Made by a program: the position numbers and the translations under genes. Shown piece after piece: positions 19,701 through 30,345 of a stretch of 64,000 bases of DNA. The stretch is from Zygnema cylindricum (Eukaryota > Streptophyta > Zygnematophyceae > Zygnematales > Zygnemataceae), in the NCBI GenBank assembly GCA_037447655.1, contig JBBHKE010000800.1, positions 1 through 64,000 of the forward strand. Reading direction: 5' to 3'. The notes under the pieces are model-generated. The model searched no databases. It was not told where the DNA came from and saw only the letters and a program-made list of their open reading frames with translations. Position 1 is the first letter of the stretch, and the number at the start of each line of letters is the position of its first letter.

Positions 19701-21164
19701 TGTCACAGGATTCCCTGCCTCTCAAAAAATCCCATTAGTACAACCACTCTTAAACACACATTTCATCCATTGGAATAATACACATTCACATTTGAAAACA
19801 CTCACATTAAGGATCAACATTTATTCAGAAGTAGCACTTTTGTCCACATAACATATAGCTTGATCTCTTGCCCTCTTGGCTCAACCCTTCCTTTAAAGTC
19901 TCTTTCCTCCACACTCCTCTCTTAAGTATTTCCCACTCTTAACTACTAAAATACTAATAGTTAGTGAGAGATTTCCAATGTAAATTGACATTACTCCATT
20001 TTGGTTTTAATTACTCAAGACCAAGATCAATCACGAATTCCACAAACTTTACCATAGTAAAAGATGCCTCGTTTCTTTTCAACTTCACTATTTATCCATC
20101 ATCGCCCTGGACCAGTATGGCCAGAGTCAACACTCCGTTGAACAAGTTTTCACCTGGGCGTTAGACTGACCACTGCAAAAGCGTGCGAAATCTTTGACTA
20201 ACCACTTAGCATTTCTAAATCAATGAAACCCTACTTTTTACCGTGTAACATTTACGTGCTAAAGTGCGCGCGAATCAAAATGTGACTTCACACGAACGCA
20301 AATCACAAATTTTACGCGCGAAACGATCGACTAAATTACATAAAATGACGTTTCATACTAAAATTGTACGAAACGAACCATTTCCCGTACCAAAACAACT
20401 TATTGATTCATTAGTACTTTGTAAACCGTACGCTTGAAATTCCGATTCAAATTTGACCCTTAACATGCTACAACGAACAGTCACTCGTTACACCGCGAAT
20501 TGTAACAAGAGTAAAGAAAAAATTAGAGTAAAAAAAGAGAAAAAAATAATTAGAGTTATGAACTCTAATTTGTGTTATAGAACTTTTTCAAAAAGGAATT
20601 TACTCTAATTTATTTAAGTATTCTAATTTAAGGCACTAAATATCTCTACCGAAAATTAGGTATTCGTACAGAATCTGACAAAACGTACAGTTTATCGTCA
20701 CTATGACGTTTGCACTACGCGGTTTGTTAAAACGCAGTTACAAGATAACGGCCTGTATTAAATCATTATTTGTGTTTTTTTACTTAATAAACTACAATTT
20801 TGCACGGTTAGACACCGACCGTACGCCTCACTATTTGAAACGACACTTTATTAGAGTTATTAACGCTCATTCAAAAACTACCTTAAATAGTATAATGAAA
20901 AATTTAGAATCATTTACTCTATGACAGTGTCGAAATTTAGTGTCGAAATTTAGGGCGACAGAGTTAGCGTTATTTACTCTTATTACAATTCGCGGTGTAG
21001 TTTGACCACGCACTGTCACATAAACACACCAAATCTCAATAACTTTCTAAATACAACTCTAATTCGTTCGATTCTTTCGCAAACGTCTACTAAATTCATA
21101 ACTTTATATTTTCAAGTTTTAAATACCCATTTATAAATAGGTTCGATCCCTTATTATTGTTACA
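19701..21164. mobile_element. Solo LTR (TGTCACAG...TGTTACA family), copy 1
   Basis: 1464 bp bounded by TGTCACAGG and TTGTTACA (TG...CA) with flanking pentamers TACTA (19696-19700) and AACTA (21165-21169), an imperfect target duplication. Much of it matches the element at 30346-31627, for example the CAAGACCAAGATCAA and ATCCATCATCGCCCTGGAC blocks. No internal region or partner LTR was seen, hence a solo LTR, or conceivably a short non-autonomous element. Transcription direction is undetermined because the terminal inverted repeats are alike. It contains a MITE at 20491-20997. Confidence 0.75.
20491..20997. mobile_element. TA-flanked MITE inside solo LTR copy 1
   Basis: 507 bp, ends CACCGCGAATTGTAACAAGA and, inverted, CACCGCGAATTGTAATAAGA, bordered by TA at 20489-20490 and 20998-20999. 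The related solo LTR at 30346-31627 is continuous at the matching point (near 31460), which shows the insertion directly. Confidence 0.9.
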
Positions 21165-21429
21165 AACTACAAAAGCTAAACAACACTAAGAGTAAGAGAT
21201 TAAAGCTAGAAAAACAGATACAAATACGAAGACAAATCTACAAGAGCACTAAAAATCAGACTATACACAGTCCAAAAAACAAAGACAAAATGGGTCGTCG
21301 ATCCAAAATCTAAAACAAGTTCGCAGTAAAGGTTAGAATCACTTATATCATCGATGTCCACCAAGTGGTGTGGAGGGAAGTCTCTTTTTCACAACCATCA
21401 TTCACCACCGTGCTTCCTCAAATGAGGGT

Positions 21430-22340
21430 TGATACTTTATATCGTTGAAGGGCTAGTGGACGCTTGAACGCGTTGAAGGGCAACAACAATATGTTGGAGG
21501 TAGAAAGTTGACAAAGAGTTAAGGGCAAATTGCCATTCAAAATATCGTCGAGTGTAATCAAGCAAAAAGTCGTCGAACGAAGAGTCTAAGGTCCTAAATA
21601 TCTCCAAAGCAAATAGGATGAAGTTGTGAATAAGGTCCCGGTACGCGTAATCGTGTTCTTTGTAGGCCCCTTGCATCACATGTCGCAACCCCAATATGAG
21701 TGCTACACGTGTGAAACTTAGAATCCCACAAGGTCGATGAGAAGTACGTCACCTAATGTTTCTTAGGGTTTTTTAAGGGATTTTGGGTTTTTAGGGTTTA
21801 CAAAATTACAAGATCCACGAGAGGGTCGTGTACACCCCTAGATTAAGAATGCTAAAGCAGTATATGTGACATCTCACGTTTACTTGTGTATCTTTTTTCG
21901 CTACCCGCGGAAGCAATTGCATCTCGAACCATATCATCAACTATTATACGCTCCCCACCTTGTGAACAACGGAGCAAATGGACGCCTTAGTCATCGATAG
22001 ACTGGCCACAAGTGCAATGTGGTTTTCATAGGAGGGAGGGGTGCCACAAGTCAAGACGTAAGCGAAGTGTAAAAGAAAAATGAGGAGAAGATAGGCGGAG
22101 TGAGGCAAAATAACAACGAGACAAGCCCTAGGCCTTGACCTTAAACAAAAGCAAAGCTCATGCCACGCTTCATCCCTAAGCATCGCTTGTAAAAGTTTCT
22201 TGAAGGTGGGGGGAGCTACCTGATCGGTGATATGTTGTTCTACCCGTGAGTGACCGTTGGTGATAAGGGAAGACAATGGAGGAACAGCATTTTTGGCCTC
22301 GACCAGTAAAAACGAATACAGAAAAGATACCACTACTTAG
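21430..22340 (-). pseudogene. REL-type LINE remnant, C-terminal domain (copy B)
   Basis: Minus-strand, stop-interrupted relative of the C-terminus of the LINE at 28484-33255. In order: an LRLRLDLW-type block (about 22080), the zinc-knuckle segment GVHLLRCSQGGE (about 21950-21995, against GIHLLRCSHGGE), DMVRDAIASAGSEKRYTSKRE (against DLVRDASAAIGAEAGYSVKRE), the KEHDYAYRD block and finally FALEIFRTLDSSFDDFLLDY (21600-21660). The PD-D catalytic part is lost or scrambled. Confidence 0.8.
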
Positions 22341-22885
22341 GCATATGGGCACATACTTTTAAAGTGTGATTTCGGATGAAAGTTAGGAAACGTTAAACAA
22401 AACAATAATCACTCTGGGAAGGAGCACTCTTAGATGGGAGTCAATTTGTTTTACTCACATATTAATCTTTTCTCCTTTTAGAAGGATCTCAATTCTAACA
22501 GCAACGGAACTAACCAAGATTTCCAGACACGACCAACTAACCGGTCCTAGGGCGAGGAACCTTTCCTACCCTTCCCCATTCTGTTCCCTTGTGGAATGGG
22601 TTGGATATCTAACGAATCTACTGTTGAAAGAAGTGGCTTCAAAAAAATGATGGAAAATGGCAACCATATTGAGATTGACTTAATACTACTTTGTGACATC
22701 ACTTAAGAAGTGTAACATACGTAGGAGGCTTTGCGACAAATGAAATAACACTGTTTTTATTTTACTTATTCCATATGGTGGAGTTTGTTGGATTGGCACG
22801 TGAAGCCGGTCCAATACGGGATAGAATATGGAATATCCATACTCGATCCGCACGTAATAAATTGGTACGGACCCGCCAGTTTTTA
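22341..22885. other. Non-coding stretch, no gene recognised
   Basis: No coding or repeat signal that I can support, apart from ordinary AT-rich sequence. Confidence 0.5.
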
Positions 22886-23110
22886 CATCGAGCTAGTGGC
22901 ACAGTGGTAGTGCGTTCGCAGCTGAAGTGAAAGGTCCCAGGCCCTGGCCGACTCAATTTACACAAGTGTGGGACATGCCGAATCTCGGATTTTTGGGAGA
23001 TCTAACAGAGTTAAAGCCTGCCCCTGTTTGTAACATATGGTTCTCGAAAAATAGTATAATGGTTCTCGAAAAAAAGTATAATTGTTCTCGAAAAAAGGAA
23101 TAATACATTG
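22886..23110 (+). mobile_element. tRNA-derived SINE
   Basis: The head is tRNA-like: GAGCTAGTGGCACAGTGG holds a good Pol III A-box, and GGTCCCAGGCCCTGG about 40 bases later is a damaged T-arm/B-box region. The body runs to a tail of three copies of a roughly 21-bp unit, GGTTCTCGAAAAA plus AGTATAAT (23040-23100). A simple-repeat tail is typical of SINEs. Boundaries are approximate. Confidence 0.6.
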
Positions 23111-23120
23111 TCATGTGGAA

Positions 23121-23412
23121 GAGTTGGGCTAGGGCGGCATGCCTGCTAAACTTGTTGTGTAGCTGTAAACAATGGTTGAAGTTTTCAAAAGAACGCTGAT
23201 TTAACAAGAAAAATATAAGTAAAAATAGAGGAATCTCTTTTCTTCGTCGACATTTTTTCTCGTCTAGAGTTGGGCTAGGGCGGCATGCTTCCTAAACTTG
23301 TTGTGTAGTTGTAAACAATGGTTGAAGTTTTCAAAAGAACGCTGATTTAACAATAAAAATATAAATAAAAATAGAGGAATCTCTTTTCTTCGTCGACATT
23401 TTTTCTCGTCTC
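23121..23412. repeat. 146-bp tandem duplication
   Basis: Two near-identical copies, 23121-23266 and 23267-23412, starting GAGTTGGGCTAGGGCGGCAT and ending in CATTTTTTCTCGTCT. They differ at a handful of positions. No coding content. Confidence 0.93.
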
Positions 23413-24130
23413 TAAAAAATTTGTCGATGTGTCATCGTGGTCGTAATTTTTTTTTAGTCTTTACAGAGCTGTATTCTTCAATTTCAAAATATCATTTTTT
23501 CTGGAAAAGAATTAACATTTGACAGTAAGCATCAGAGAATTTGTAATGATCAAGTCTAAAAAACTTTACACTTCCCTCCCGTCATTTTTTCTCTTCCTAA
23601 ACATTTCAAAGAGCCCTAATTGAAAAACCAACAAAAGTGGTCCTAATTTTCTTCTAACATCCAATTTTTTAACAATGTAAATTGCTCGATCGATCATTTG
23701 CTACCTCTTATAGAACCTGTATATAAAAAAAAAACCTACCCATTTTTTATTAATTGAAAACCCTCAAATAGTTTTGCGTCTTTCCCTTCATGGTTTCGTG
23801 CCATCCTATTCCTCTTTCTCCCTCTTCCATCCCATATTTTTGCTTTCGACATCACATTTTTTTTCCTTTTTCCTCCCTTCCCACATCCGCAGAAAACCTC
23901 TCGTCCCTTCACACATCTTTCGCGACGAAACATTTGTATGATTTTCTCTTCATGTACTATTTTCGATCCCCATTCTCTTCACCACTCTCCCTTCCAAAAC
24001 GGAATTTAATTCAGTTTGATAGTTTTGGAGCGGTTCACATCCGTTCTCTTCCCTTTACCTCGTCCCTTGTTGTCCCACTACTACTGTCAAGACTTGAGAA
24101 GCGAAAATTCATGTAGACTTAATATTAGAC
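23413..24130. other. Non-coding stretch downstream of the pfkB exon
   Basis: I searched the minus strand for further NARA5-like exons and found none. The region is T-rich with CCCTTCC-rich parts at 23790-24090. Confidence 0.5.
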
Positions 24131-24132
24131 AC

Positions 24133-24404
24133 TCTTTGAAAAGACAAAGTATAATTCCTGCGGTATAAGCATCTCCAACCCCACAAGTTTCGACGGAAGA
24201 ATAACGGGAGGGAGGGATGTATAGTGCTTCACCTTTAAGACCTAAATACACTCCTTTATCACCACTTGTCACGAAAACTAGTGGACATAGTGGAAACAGG
24301 TGTCGAGCATTCAAGGCTGGTGAATTTGACGGACTAAAACCTGCGAGAGCACGAGCTTTGTCTGCATTTGTAAAGAGAATATCCATAATTGGAACATGAC
24401 ATCC
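24133..24404 (-). pseudogene. Orphan exon of a pfkB carbohydrate kinase (NARA5-like)
   Basis: One exon, preceded on the minus strand by a good TTTTTTTCAG acceptor. It encodes DILFTNADKARALAGF, then VFVTSGDKGVYLGLKGEA and ETCGVGDAYTAG. The last is the pfkB signature 2 (DTxGAGDAxxxG), containing the catalytic-base Asp and anion hole. The order and spacing match the C-terminal third of the plant plastid pfkB protein NARA5 as I remember it; signature variants TCG-GDAY and the KGEA-YIPPS block are characteristic. The donor side is weak (GTGTCT after FKE), and no other exon was found either side. It may be a gene fragment or an exon of a gene with very long introns. Kinase family is secure; the NARA5 assignment is likely. 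Confidence 0.6.
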
Positions 24405-25210
24405 CTGAAAAAAATATCGAAATTAGTCAATGCATGAATTTGTTTTTTAGTAAGACCCGACAAAAAAGATGAAAATGCGGTTCACAAATAGTACAACGTG
24501 AATCGTCATAAGCTTTTTTTTTTTGCCATTGAACATTAATTTAATCATATTTTTTCACATTTGATGAGGTTTATTGCCCTTGCCAACATTGACTGATCTT
24601 ATTGACATTCACTGACCTTTACTCATATTTCCTTAGGGTGATTTGTGTTTGAGTTTAGAGATGAAATGGTATGATGTGGAACTGGGACGAAAAAGGGAAG
24701 ACGCGTATCCGAAGTACATTCCAAATTTTTTCACTGCATTGTGGTTTTTACCTTTCATTTGTACGACATATTTTCCTGGTGCGACATTCAGTTTTTGAGG
24801 GAAATGACAAAAAGAAACCCTCACTTTAACACAAAGGCACACGACTTTAGGGTATGTGGTGTGTGCCTTTGTAATCCTAACTTACCGGTACTTTTCAAAT
24901 CGTCATAATGTAAATGTCAGGCGGAAAAACTTTTCTATATTAGCACCTAATGCAAATCCTAGGGGGTGTGTAATGTTTTAAAGGTACATTTGCCTTGTGC
25001 TACTCTAAACCCAACAATAAGTTTGTTTTTTTTGTGACGAAATCCACTCTGCCGTCATCAAATTCGGCTTTTACACCATCAAAATAGCAACATGAACCCA
25101 AAAAAAAAAAAAATTGGCTGGGCCAAGTACAAAAATGACATTGTAAATCTCCATGGACGAGTTTGAGACACTGACATGGCCAAAATTAGTTGTCAGCAAA
25201 ATCTTCTTGT
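24405..25210. other. Non-coding stretch upstream of the pfkB exon
   Basis: No exon can be defended. A minus-strand stretch at 24760-24810 reads FPQKLNVAPGKYVVQMKG followed by a GTAAAAACC donor-like sequence. It could be an exon of the pfkB gene, but I do not recognise it. Confidence 0.35.
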
Positions 25211-25560
25211 CTCTTAAGCCAGTCTACATAAATGAGAGTGAAGGGGAGAGGTCACAGATGATATGCAACATTTGCATAATTGAATTCAAATGTTGGAGGC
25301 GGCCAAGGTGACTGAAGGATGTAAGCGAAGGGTAAAAAAAAATTAACGGGTGATTGCTCAAGGAGAGAAGATAGTTTAAAATTTGGAAGTGTGGGAAAAT
25401 AATGGCGTAAAAGTTAAAAAAAAGGGACTGGGTGATATTTTGCGGTATAGGAGAAAAGGAAGTGGTTATGATAGGAAACATGAATTGGCTTTGGCCTCCC
25501 TTCCAGATTTCGCGTGAGCATTGGCCTCGACTGCTGTTATCCAAGCTAATTTCCAGCACT
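25210..25560 (-). pseudogene. Possible REL-type LINE remnant (copy C), very decayed
   Basis: The minus strand shares ACCCTTCGCTTACATCC-like sequence and a preceding TTTTTTTT tract with copy B at about 22080, and a GTCGAGGCCA block with copy B at about 22300. Both are in the same order. No intact domain remains; the assignment is tentative. Confidence 0.35.
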
Positions 25561-25689
25561 CTTTCACAACGTGTCCTTTTGTTTTTACATTAACTACAAA
25601 AAACATGATTGACCCCGTTTTAGTTAAGTTTCAGATTGTGTGCGAGAATGTGCGTGAAAAGAGTCTAAACTAGAAAAAGAGAGGAGTCC

Positions 25690-26060
25690 GGTTTATTCAA
25701 GGAGTAATTTAGTGTAAATTGAATGGAGAGGGGCTGATTGATCGAAGTTGTCAAAGGAAGTTGATAAATGTACCTAAGGATTTAGGAAGTTCGCCTAAAA
25801 AGCTAGAGGGCAAACCGTCTTCAGAGAGTTTCACTCCAATCATCTCCCAATTAACGCTGAATAATTCGACCGTACTGATCCAATCTGGCATGGAGACCGT
25901 TCTTTTTTTCATGGAGTTAAAGAAACCAGGCTTTTGGATGCGATGGGCCGCCCAACCGGTTTGAACATAAGGCACCATGAGATGAAACCAAGCTTTAAAA
26001 GTGGCCAGTGCAAAAAGCCAAGTTTGATTTTGTTAAAAAATCAATCAAGTGCTCCGATAC
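25690..26060 (-). pseudogene. Copia gag fragment behind an LTR
   Basis: Minus-strand fragment with the copia capsid (UBN2-like) pattern VNWEMIGVKLSEDGLPSSFLG then ELPKSLGTFINFL, which parallels the family motif L-x-x-I-G-x-x-(I/L)-x-(D/E)-E-D...LL-x-SLP-x-S-(Y/F)-x-x-F. It is immediately preceded (minus direction) by the primer binding site TTTGGTATCGGAGCA at about 26050-26064 and the LTR at 26065-26749. The N-terminal part of gag is missing. Confidence 0.65.
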
Positions 26061-26064
26061 CAAA

Positions 26065-26749
26065 TGTTAAAAATCGACAAAGTGCTCACAGAGATGCTCA
26101 CATAAAAATCAATATCTCACAGCGGAAGCTTAAGTAAACATATTCTTACACAAAAAACACTCACAGCTCACAATAAAACATGTCGGTCAAATATCAATAT
26201 ATTAAGCCTTAGCTTTTCAATACAACCTCTCCCTCTCTCACTTTTTAATGTGTCCTCCCTGCAGACACATGATGCATCTCTTCCTAAAGACTGCATGATG
26301 CATCTCCCCAGACTGCATACTAACCTGATGAAAACACTCACTAATATACCTCCTTAACACTGACAGCTCACGACCACTAACTCCACTAACTGAAAACAGA
26401 CGAGGGCGCCGAAGTCCACATGCGGACGTGCGCCTAAAAAGCATTCAAGCGCCGAAGCAAAGTGACACGCACTAAAAGAACTAGACACGTACAGCGTACT
26501 AAAAAGCATAGTCACCGTTTAAGACAACACGAACAAAACAAACTGAAACCAACTGAACCATGATACATAAATAATCTATGTACCGGCTGGTACTGAACCG
26601 CCGTACATTGAACGAACCAAAGGTACTCCGATGTAAACCGTGAAACAATATTCAAAATTGAATCGCGCCACCCGAACAAAAACATTAACAAACCCGCGGA
26701 CGACCGATTCTCCACATCTCATCCGCCGATTCTTCCAATAATCCTAACA
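26065..26749 (-). mobile_element. LTR with adjoining PBS and PPT-like sequence
   Basis: 685 bp, TGTTAAAAATC at the left and ATCCTAACA at the right, so TG...CA with inverted TGTTA ends. In minus orientation it is followed by a tRNA-Met-type primer site (TGGTATCGGAGC) and preceded by AATAAGAGGGGGAT, a polypurine tract. A related LTR in plus orientation lies at 37220-37690: both share GCTTAATATAT, GTGAGTGTTTTTTGT and GCTTCCGCT blocks in order. Confidence 0.75.
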
Positions 26750-27320
26750 ATCCCCCTCTTATTGGGAGAAGCGGTGGAATGCCACGTCACCGATTTTAGC
26801 CGCCCCCTCTTAAAACATATCACTGTACAAAAGTACAAGATCGAATATAAATGCGGACAAAAAGATGTAACACTCCAATGTCCAATTTAGTCGTCCACAA
26901 ATAAGTAATTTTTTCTTTCTTTTTACGGGGAGGATCACGGCAAGCGTTACTCCCGATTTTGTCGCTCCTCTCTCACACAAAACATCCATTTGCGGATTGC
27001 ATTTTAATCACCACCCAAAAATAAATTTAGCTGCGCCACATGGCACGTCACCATTCGAGCCGCTCCAAACTGAAGCCTGCGATGAAATTTCGAAATCAAA
27101 CGCGATAAATCCACGCCGCAAATCCACGTCAACGTAAAATAATAACTCCGCGTCACAACTTCCATCATAAAAAAACAAATTAAAATTTCCGTACACATGG
27201 TACAAATAAAGTACCAGAAAATCTGCGTAAACAGAATTGAAATAAATCCACGTCCACCAAAAATATGACGACGACAAAAAAAGTACAATAGAGTACTGTA
27301 GCCGCCAAAATACCCGGAAA
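26750..27320. other. Possible internal region of the preceding retroelement
   Basis: Sits directly before (minus direction) the polypurine tract of the LTR at 26065-26749, where an RNase H coding end would be expected. I could not find RNase H motifs, so it may belong to a non-autonomous element. Repeated ACGTCACC/CGCTCC words occur here. Confidence 0.35.
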
Positions 27321-27323
27321 TAA

Positions 27324-28098
27324 GGGTGCGTCTCTGTGTGCTTAAGTAAGGGTTTTTTTCTGTCGTTTTCCTGTAAAACTTAGAGCCGTACCGCGTAAGT
27401 TTCAACCGTACAATGAAATAGAAAAAAAGAGAAGTACATTTTGCGTCATCATCAAATTTAAAATGTACTACATGTTGTCGTCTTGTGTTTTTCGACCCAC
27501 TTCGACGACAAAAAACGTCATCTTCAACCTTATCTTTAAAATACAAGGCCGATGTGTTTTAAAATTAGGGATTTTCTATAAACAAATAGGAACACGTATT
27601 CGCACTTGTAATGTTTTGTTCAAAAACTTCAAACGAATTCAAGCGACGTGGAAGTGTTTCGCTATCTTTTGTTCGTTTTTGTCTAATACGACAAAGAGAA
27701 GTACACACTTTGTTTTGTTTTGTCAGTTTCCATCCGGTACGGATTTTTTTTTTGCAGGGGTCTCTAATGTTCCTATGCCATTTCACGTCGAGCTGACAAT
27801 AGACGCAAAGGCAAAACGCATCTTCTTCAACCATGAAACGGCACAGGCTGGAGGGCGGTAGGTCTACAATGTCACGAAAAGTCACGCGACGTCACAAGCA
27901 GTTACGAAAAATAACGTGCGTCATCATAGATTGTAGACGTTGAAAGCCGTCACGGGCTATGTCGACGTATACAATCGTCACGCCCTTAAGTGACAATTTC
28001 GTTTGGTACACATAGGGACACCCAAAATCCGGGTCCGCCGGATCTGCGCTAAAAAACAAAAAAAAATCTCTAAGTTTGAAGTACATAGAGACGCACCC
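27324..28098. mobile_element. MITE with TWA target site (Harbinger-like), copy 1
   Basis: 775 bp with ends GGGTGCGTCTCTGTGTGC and, inverted, GGGTGCGTCTCTATGTAC. It is flanked by TAA (27321-27323) and TTA (28099-28101). TWA three-base duplications and GGG-starting ends fit PIF/Harbinger MITEs. Its body is homologous to copy 2 at 44938-45636. ORFs within it have no known similarity. Confidence 0.85.
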
Positions 28099-28101
28099 TT
28101 A

Positions 28102-28483
28102 CAGTAAAAAATGATTCTAATTTTGTCGCAATTTACAATTATCTTGATGAATCGACGTAACGCGACATATTATTGGATGACCACAATTACACGTGGTTAA
28201 TTTTTTAACCGCAAAAACGTCACGGTTGCAAAACAACGATAATACATCACCGTCTTGTTTATTTCATCTTTCATTTTACCTACTCGGGCCCACCAAGGAG
28301 AGCTTTCCAGGCGACTTTTACACTTCCACCCACCGCGCCCAATCCCAAAACGGTGTTGGCTCGTCCCTTGGTTAATAGTCGCCTTCTGTGGCGTGATCTC
28401 CTATTGGAGTTTTCAGTTTTTTCTCTTCTACGACTGTTGGAGTTTTCAGTTTTTATCTTTTTCGACTCATTATCACGTTCTCC
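28102..28483. other. 5' UTR candidate of the REL-type LINE
   Basis: Precedes the first LINE ORF. It contains a 33-34-bp imperfect direct repeat, TGGAGTTTTCAGTTTTT plus a CTTCTACGACT-like part, at about 28399-28465. The exact 5' end of the LINE was not found. Confidence 0.4.
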
Positions 28484-30222
28484 ATGGCTCCTCAAAAGCG
28501 GCGGGCGTCTCGATCCCCGTCTCCCTCTTCTTCCGATCACGTGCGACCTCGATTGGACGCCTCAGTTGAGCCCCTTATCCCTCTCTTTCAAAACCCCTCA
28601 GTTGAGCCCCCTACCCCTCTCCTTCCAGCCTTGTCACACCCTCTAGTCGCCGTATCCGCCTTCACAAACTCAACCATGCCCGTCAACCCACAACCCGCAC
28701 TCAATCTTAACCCTATTCCATCCCCTTCCATACAACTTCCACATTCACTTCCTCATACTAGCCTTTATCGCCCTCCTCATCGTCGGGAACAACCTCACAT
28801 TCAACTTTCTACATCTCTTTCACCACTACCTCTATCACGACCCCCAACTTCTCTTGGTGGTTCATTGGTATCGGATGTCGGTCCATCAAGCTAAACATCA
28901 CATCCTCCATCTTCGACCCCTTTATCCCCGACCCCTTTGGTTTTGGAGACGACAACAAATCCCGTACTCAATACGGGGCCTTCTCGAGTTCCATGTCCGG
29001 GTGTGGCAAGTTGTACGCCGCGGGGGCGGGTATCTCAAGACATTCGAAAGCTTGCCCAAAGACCAAGACTGACATTCCCCCTTGTTCCCATGAACATTCT
29101 CTACACCCTCCTGTTTGTCGTCAACCGTCTCCGTCTGATTCGCAATTTGTTCAACGCCTTGATGTTTTGCGGTGCTATCACTTGGGCTACCCGCGTCCGC
29201 GTCTCTACACCCGTATTCCTTATCATCTTCGAGAACCTATCCAAACAGCTTTGTGTCTGCCTTTGAAGTTATTGGCTAACGATGTTTATAATGAAGCCGC
29301 ATGGCATTTACTATTCATGTTTCCGCTTTGGATTTTAATTTTGCCACCCCGAGGGGGAGCTAGTGGAGCTCGTGAGACAAGGGCTCAATGTCAACGCTTT
29401 CTGCGTGGCGATTGGGAGTCTTTACAGCAAGAGCACACGGATCGAGTTATTGGCCTTTCTGTCTCACCTCCTCGTCGTCGCGCCCCATTACCAGGTTATA
29501 CCGCTAGACTGCACCGAGCTGTCCCCCTTGGTTGTTCGGGTGAATTTTCTCGGGCCGCGCGAGCTCTTCCACCTTTCACACCGTGTCCCTCTTTTGAGGC
29601 AACTGTCGAGGCATTGCGATTGTTGCATCCGCCTGCACGTGGCGACATCCTCTCATTTGTTGAAGGGCATGACCCTCTTGAATCGTTTGATTTGGATCGT
29701 GAAGCCTTTACCAAGGCCCTCATCAAATCCCCTCACCTTTCGGCTGGCGGTCCCTCTGGGATGGTTTATGAATTACTCCGTGATATCTTTCCTCCTGAGA
29801 CCTCATCCGAAGGATTCGACCTCCTCTTTAAGGTAGCCTCGGAGATGGCTCGTGGTCACATTCCCCAGAGTGTAGTCCCGCTTCTTTCTGCTGCTCGACT
29901 TGTGGCTGTTTCCAAGCCTGCTGGGGGGATTCGTCCAATTGCTATTGTTGAAGTTTTGTACCGCTTGGTGGCTTGTGCTATATGCATCCAACTCCAAGGA
30001 GCGTTTCACAACCATTTCTCTCCGCATCAATTTGGTGTTGCTACGAAAGGGGGTTGCGAGGCGGTTATACATGGCATGCGAACAGCTTTGGATCTTCATC
30101 CAGATTGGGTGGTCCTTCAGGTGGATGTGGCTAACGCTTTCAATACAATTAATCGTAATGCTATTTTCCGCGAACTACGACATGCACCTTCACCTATCAA
30201 CCAATTTTTCCCTTTTGTTTGA
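28484..30222 (+). pseudogene. LINE ORF, N-terminus to RT motif A
   Basis: Two open segments in different frames. 28484-28894 encodes a basic, Pro/Ser-rich N-terminus (RRASRSPSPSSSD). 28993-30222 encodes the zinc finger and the RT fingers and palm: SAGGPSGMVYELL, LLSAARLVAVSKPAGGIRPI, HQFGVATKGGCEAVIHG and QVDVANAFNTINR, which carries the first catalytic Asp of motif A (about 30120-30155). The frame is lost after 30222 by a frameshift, and the product continues in another frame to motif B, TGTRQGDPLG (about 30303-30332). Confidence 0.9.
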
Positions 30223-30345
30223 TCTTTTTATGCTCGGCCTAGCTCGCTACTCTCTCCTCTTAGGGGTCCGTTGGGTGATGTTGCCACTTTAGAGTCCTCA
30301 ACCGGCACTCGCCAAGGTGATCCCTTAGGGGTTCCACTTCTTGCT

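Noticed and set aside
22886-22960. Possible tRNA-Phe-like gene
   Set aside because: The T-arm is damaged and the sequence continues into a repeat tail, which fits a SINE.
27004-27885. ORFs of 90-180 codons on both strands
   Set aside because: Overlap the end of a retroelement region and a MITE; no recognisable domain and different ORFs in the homologous MITE copy.
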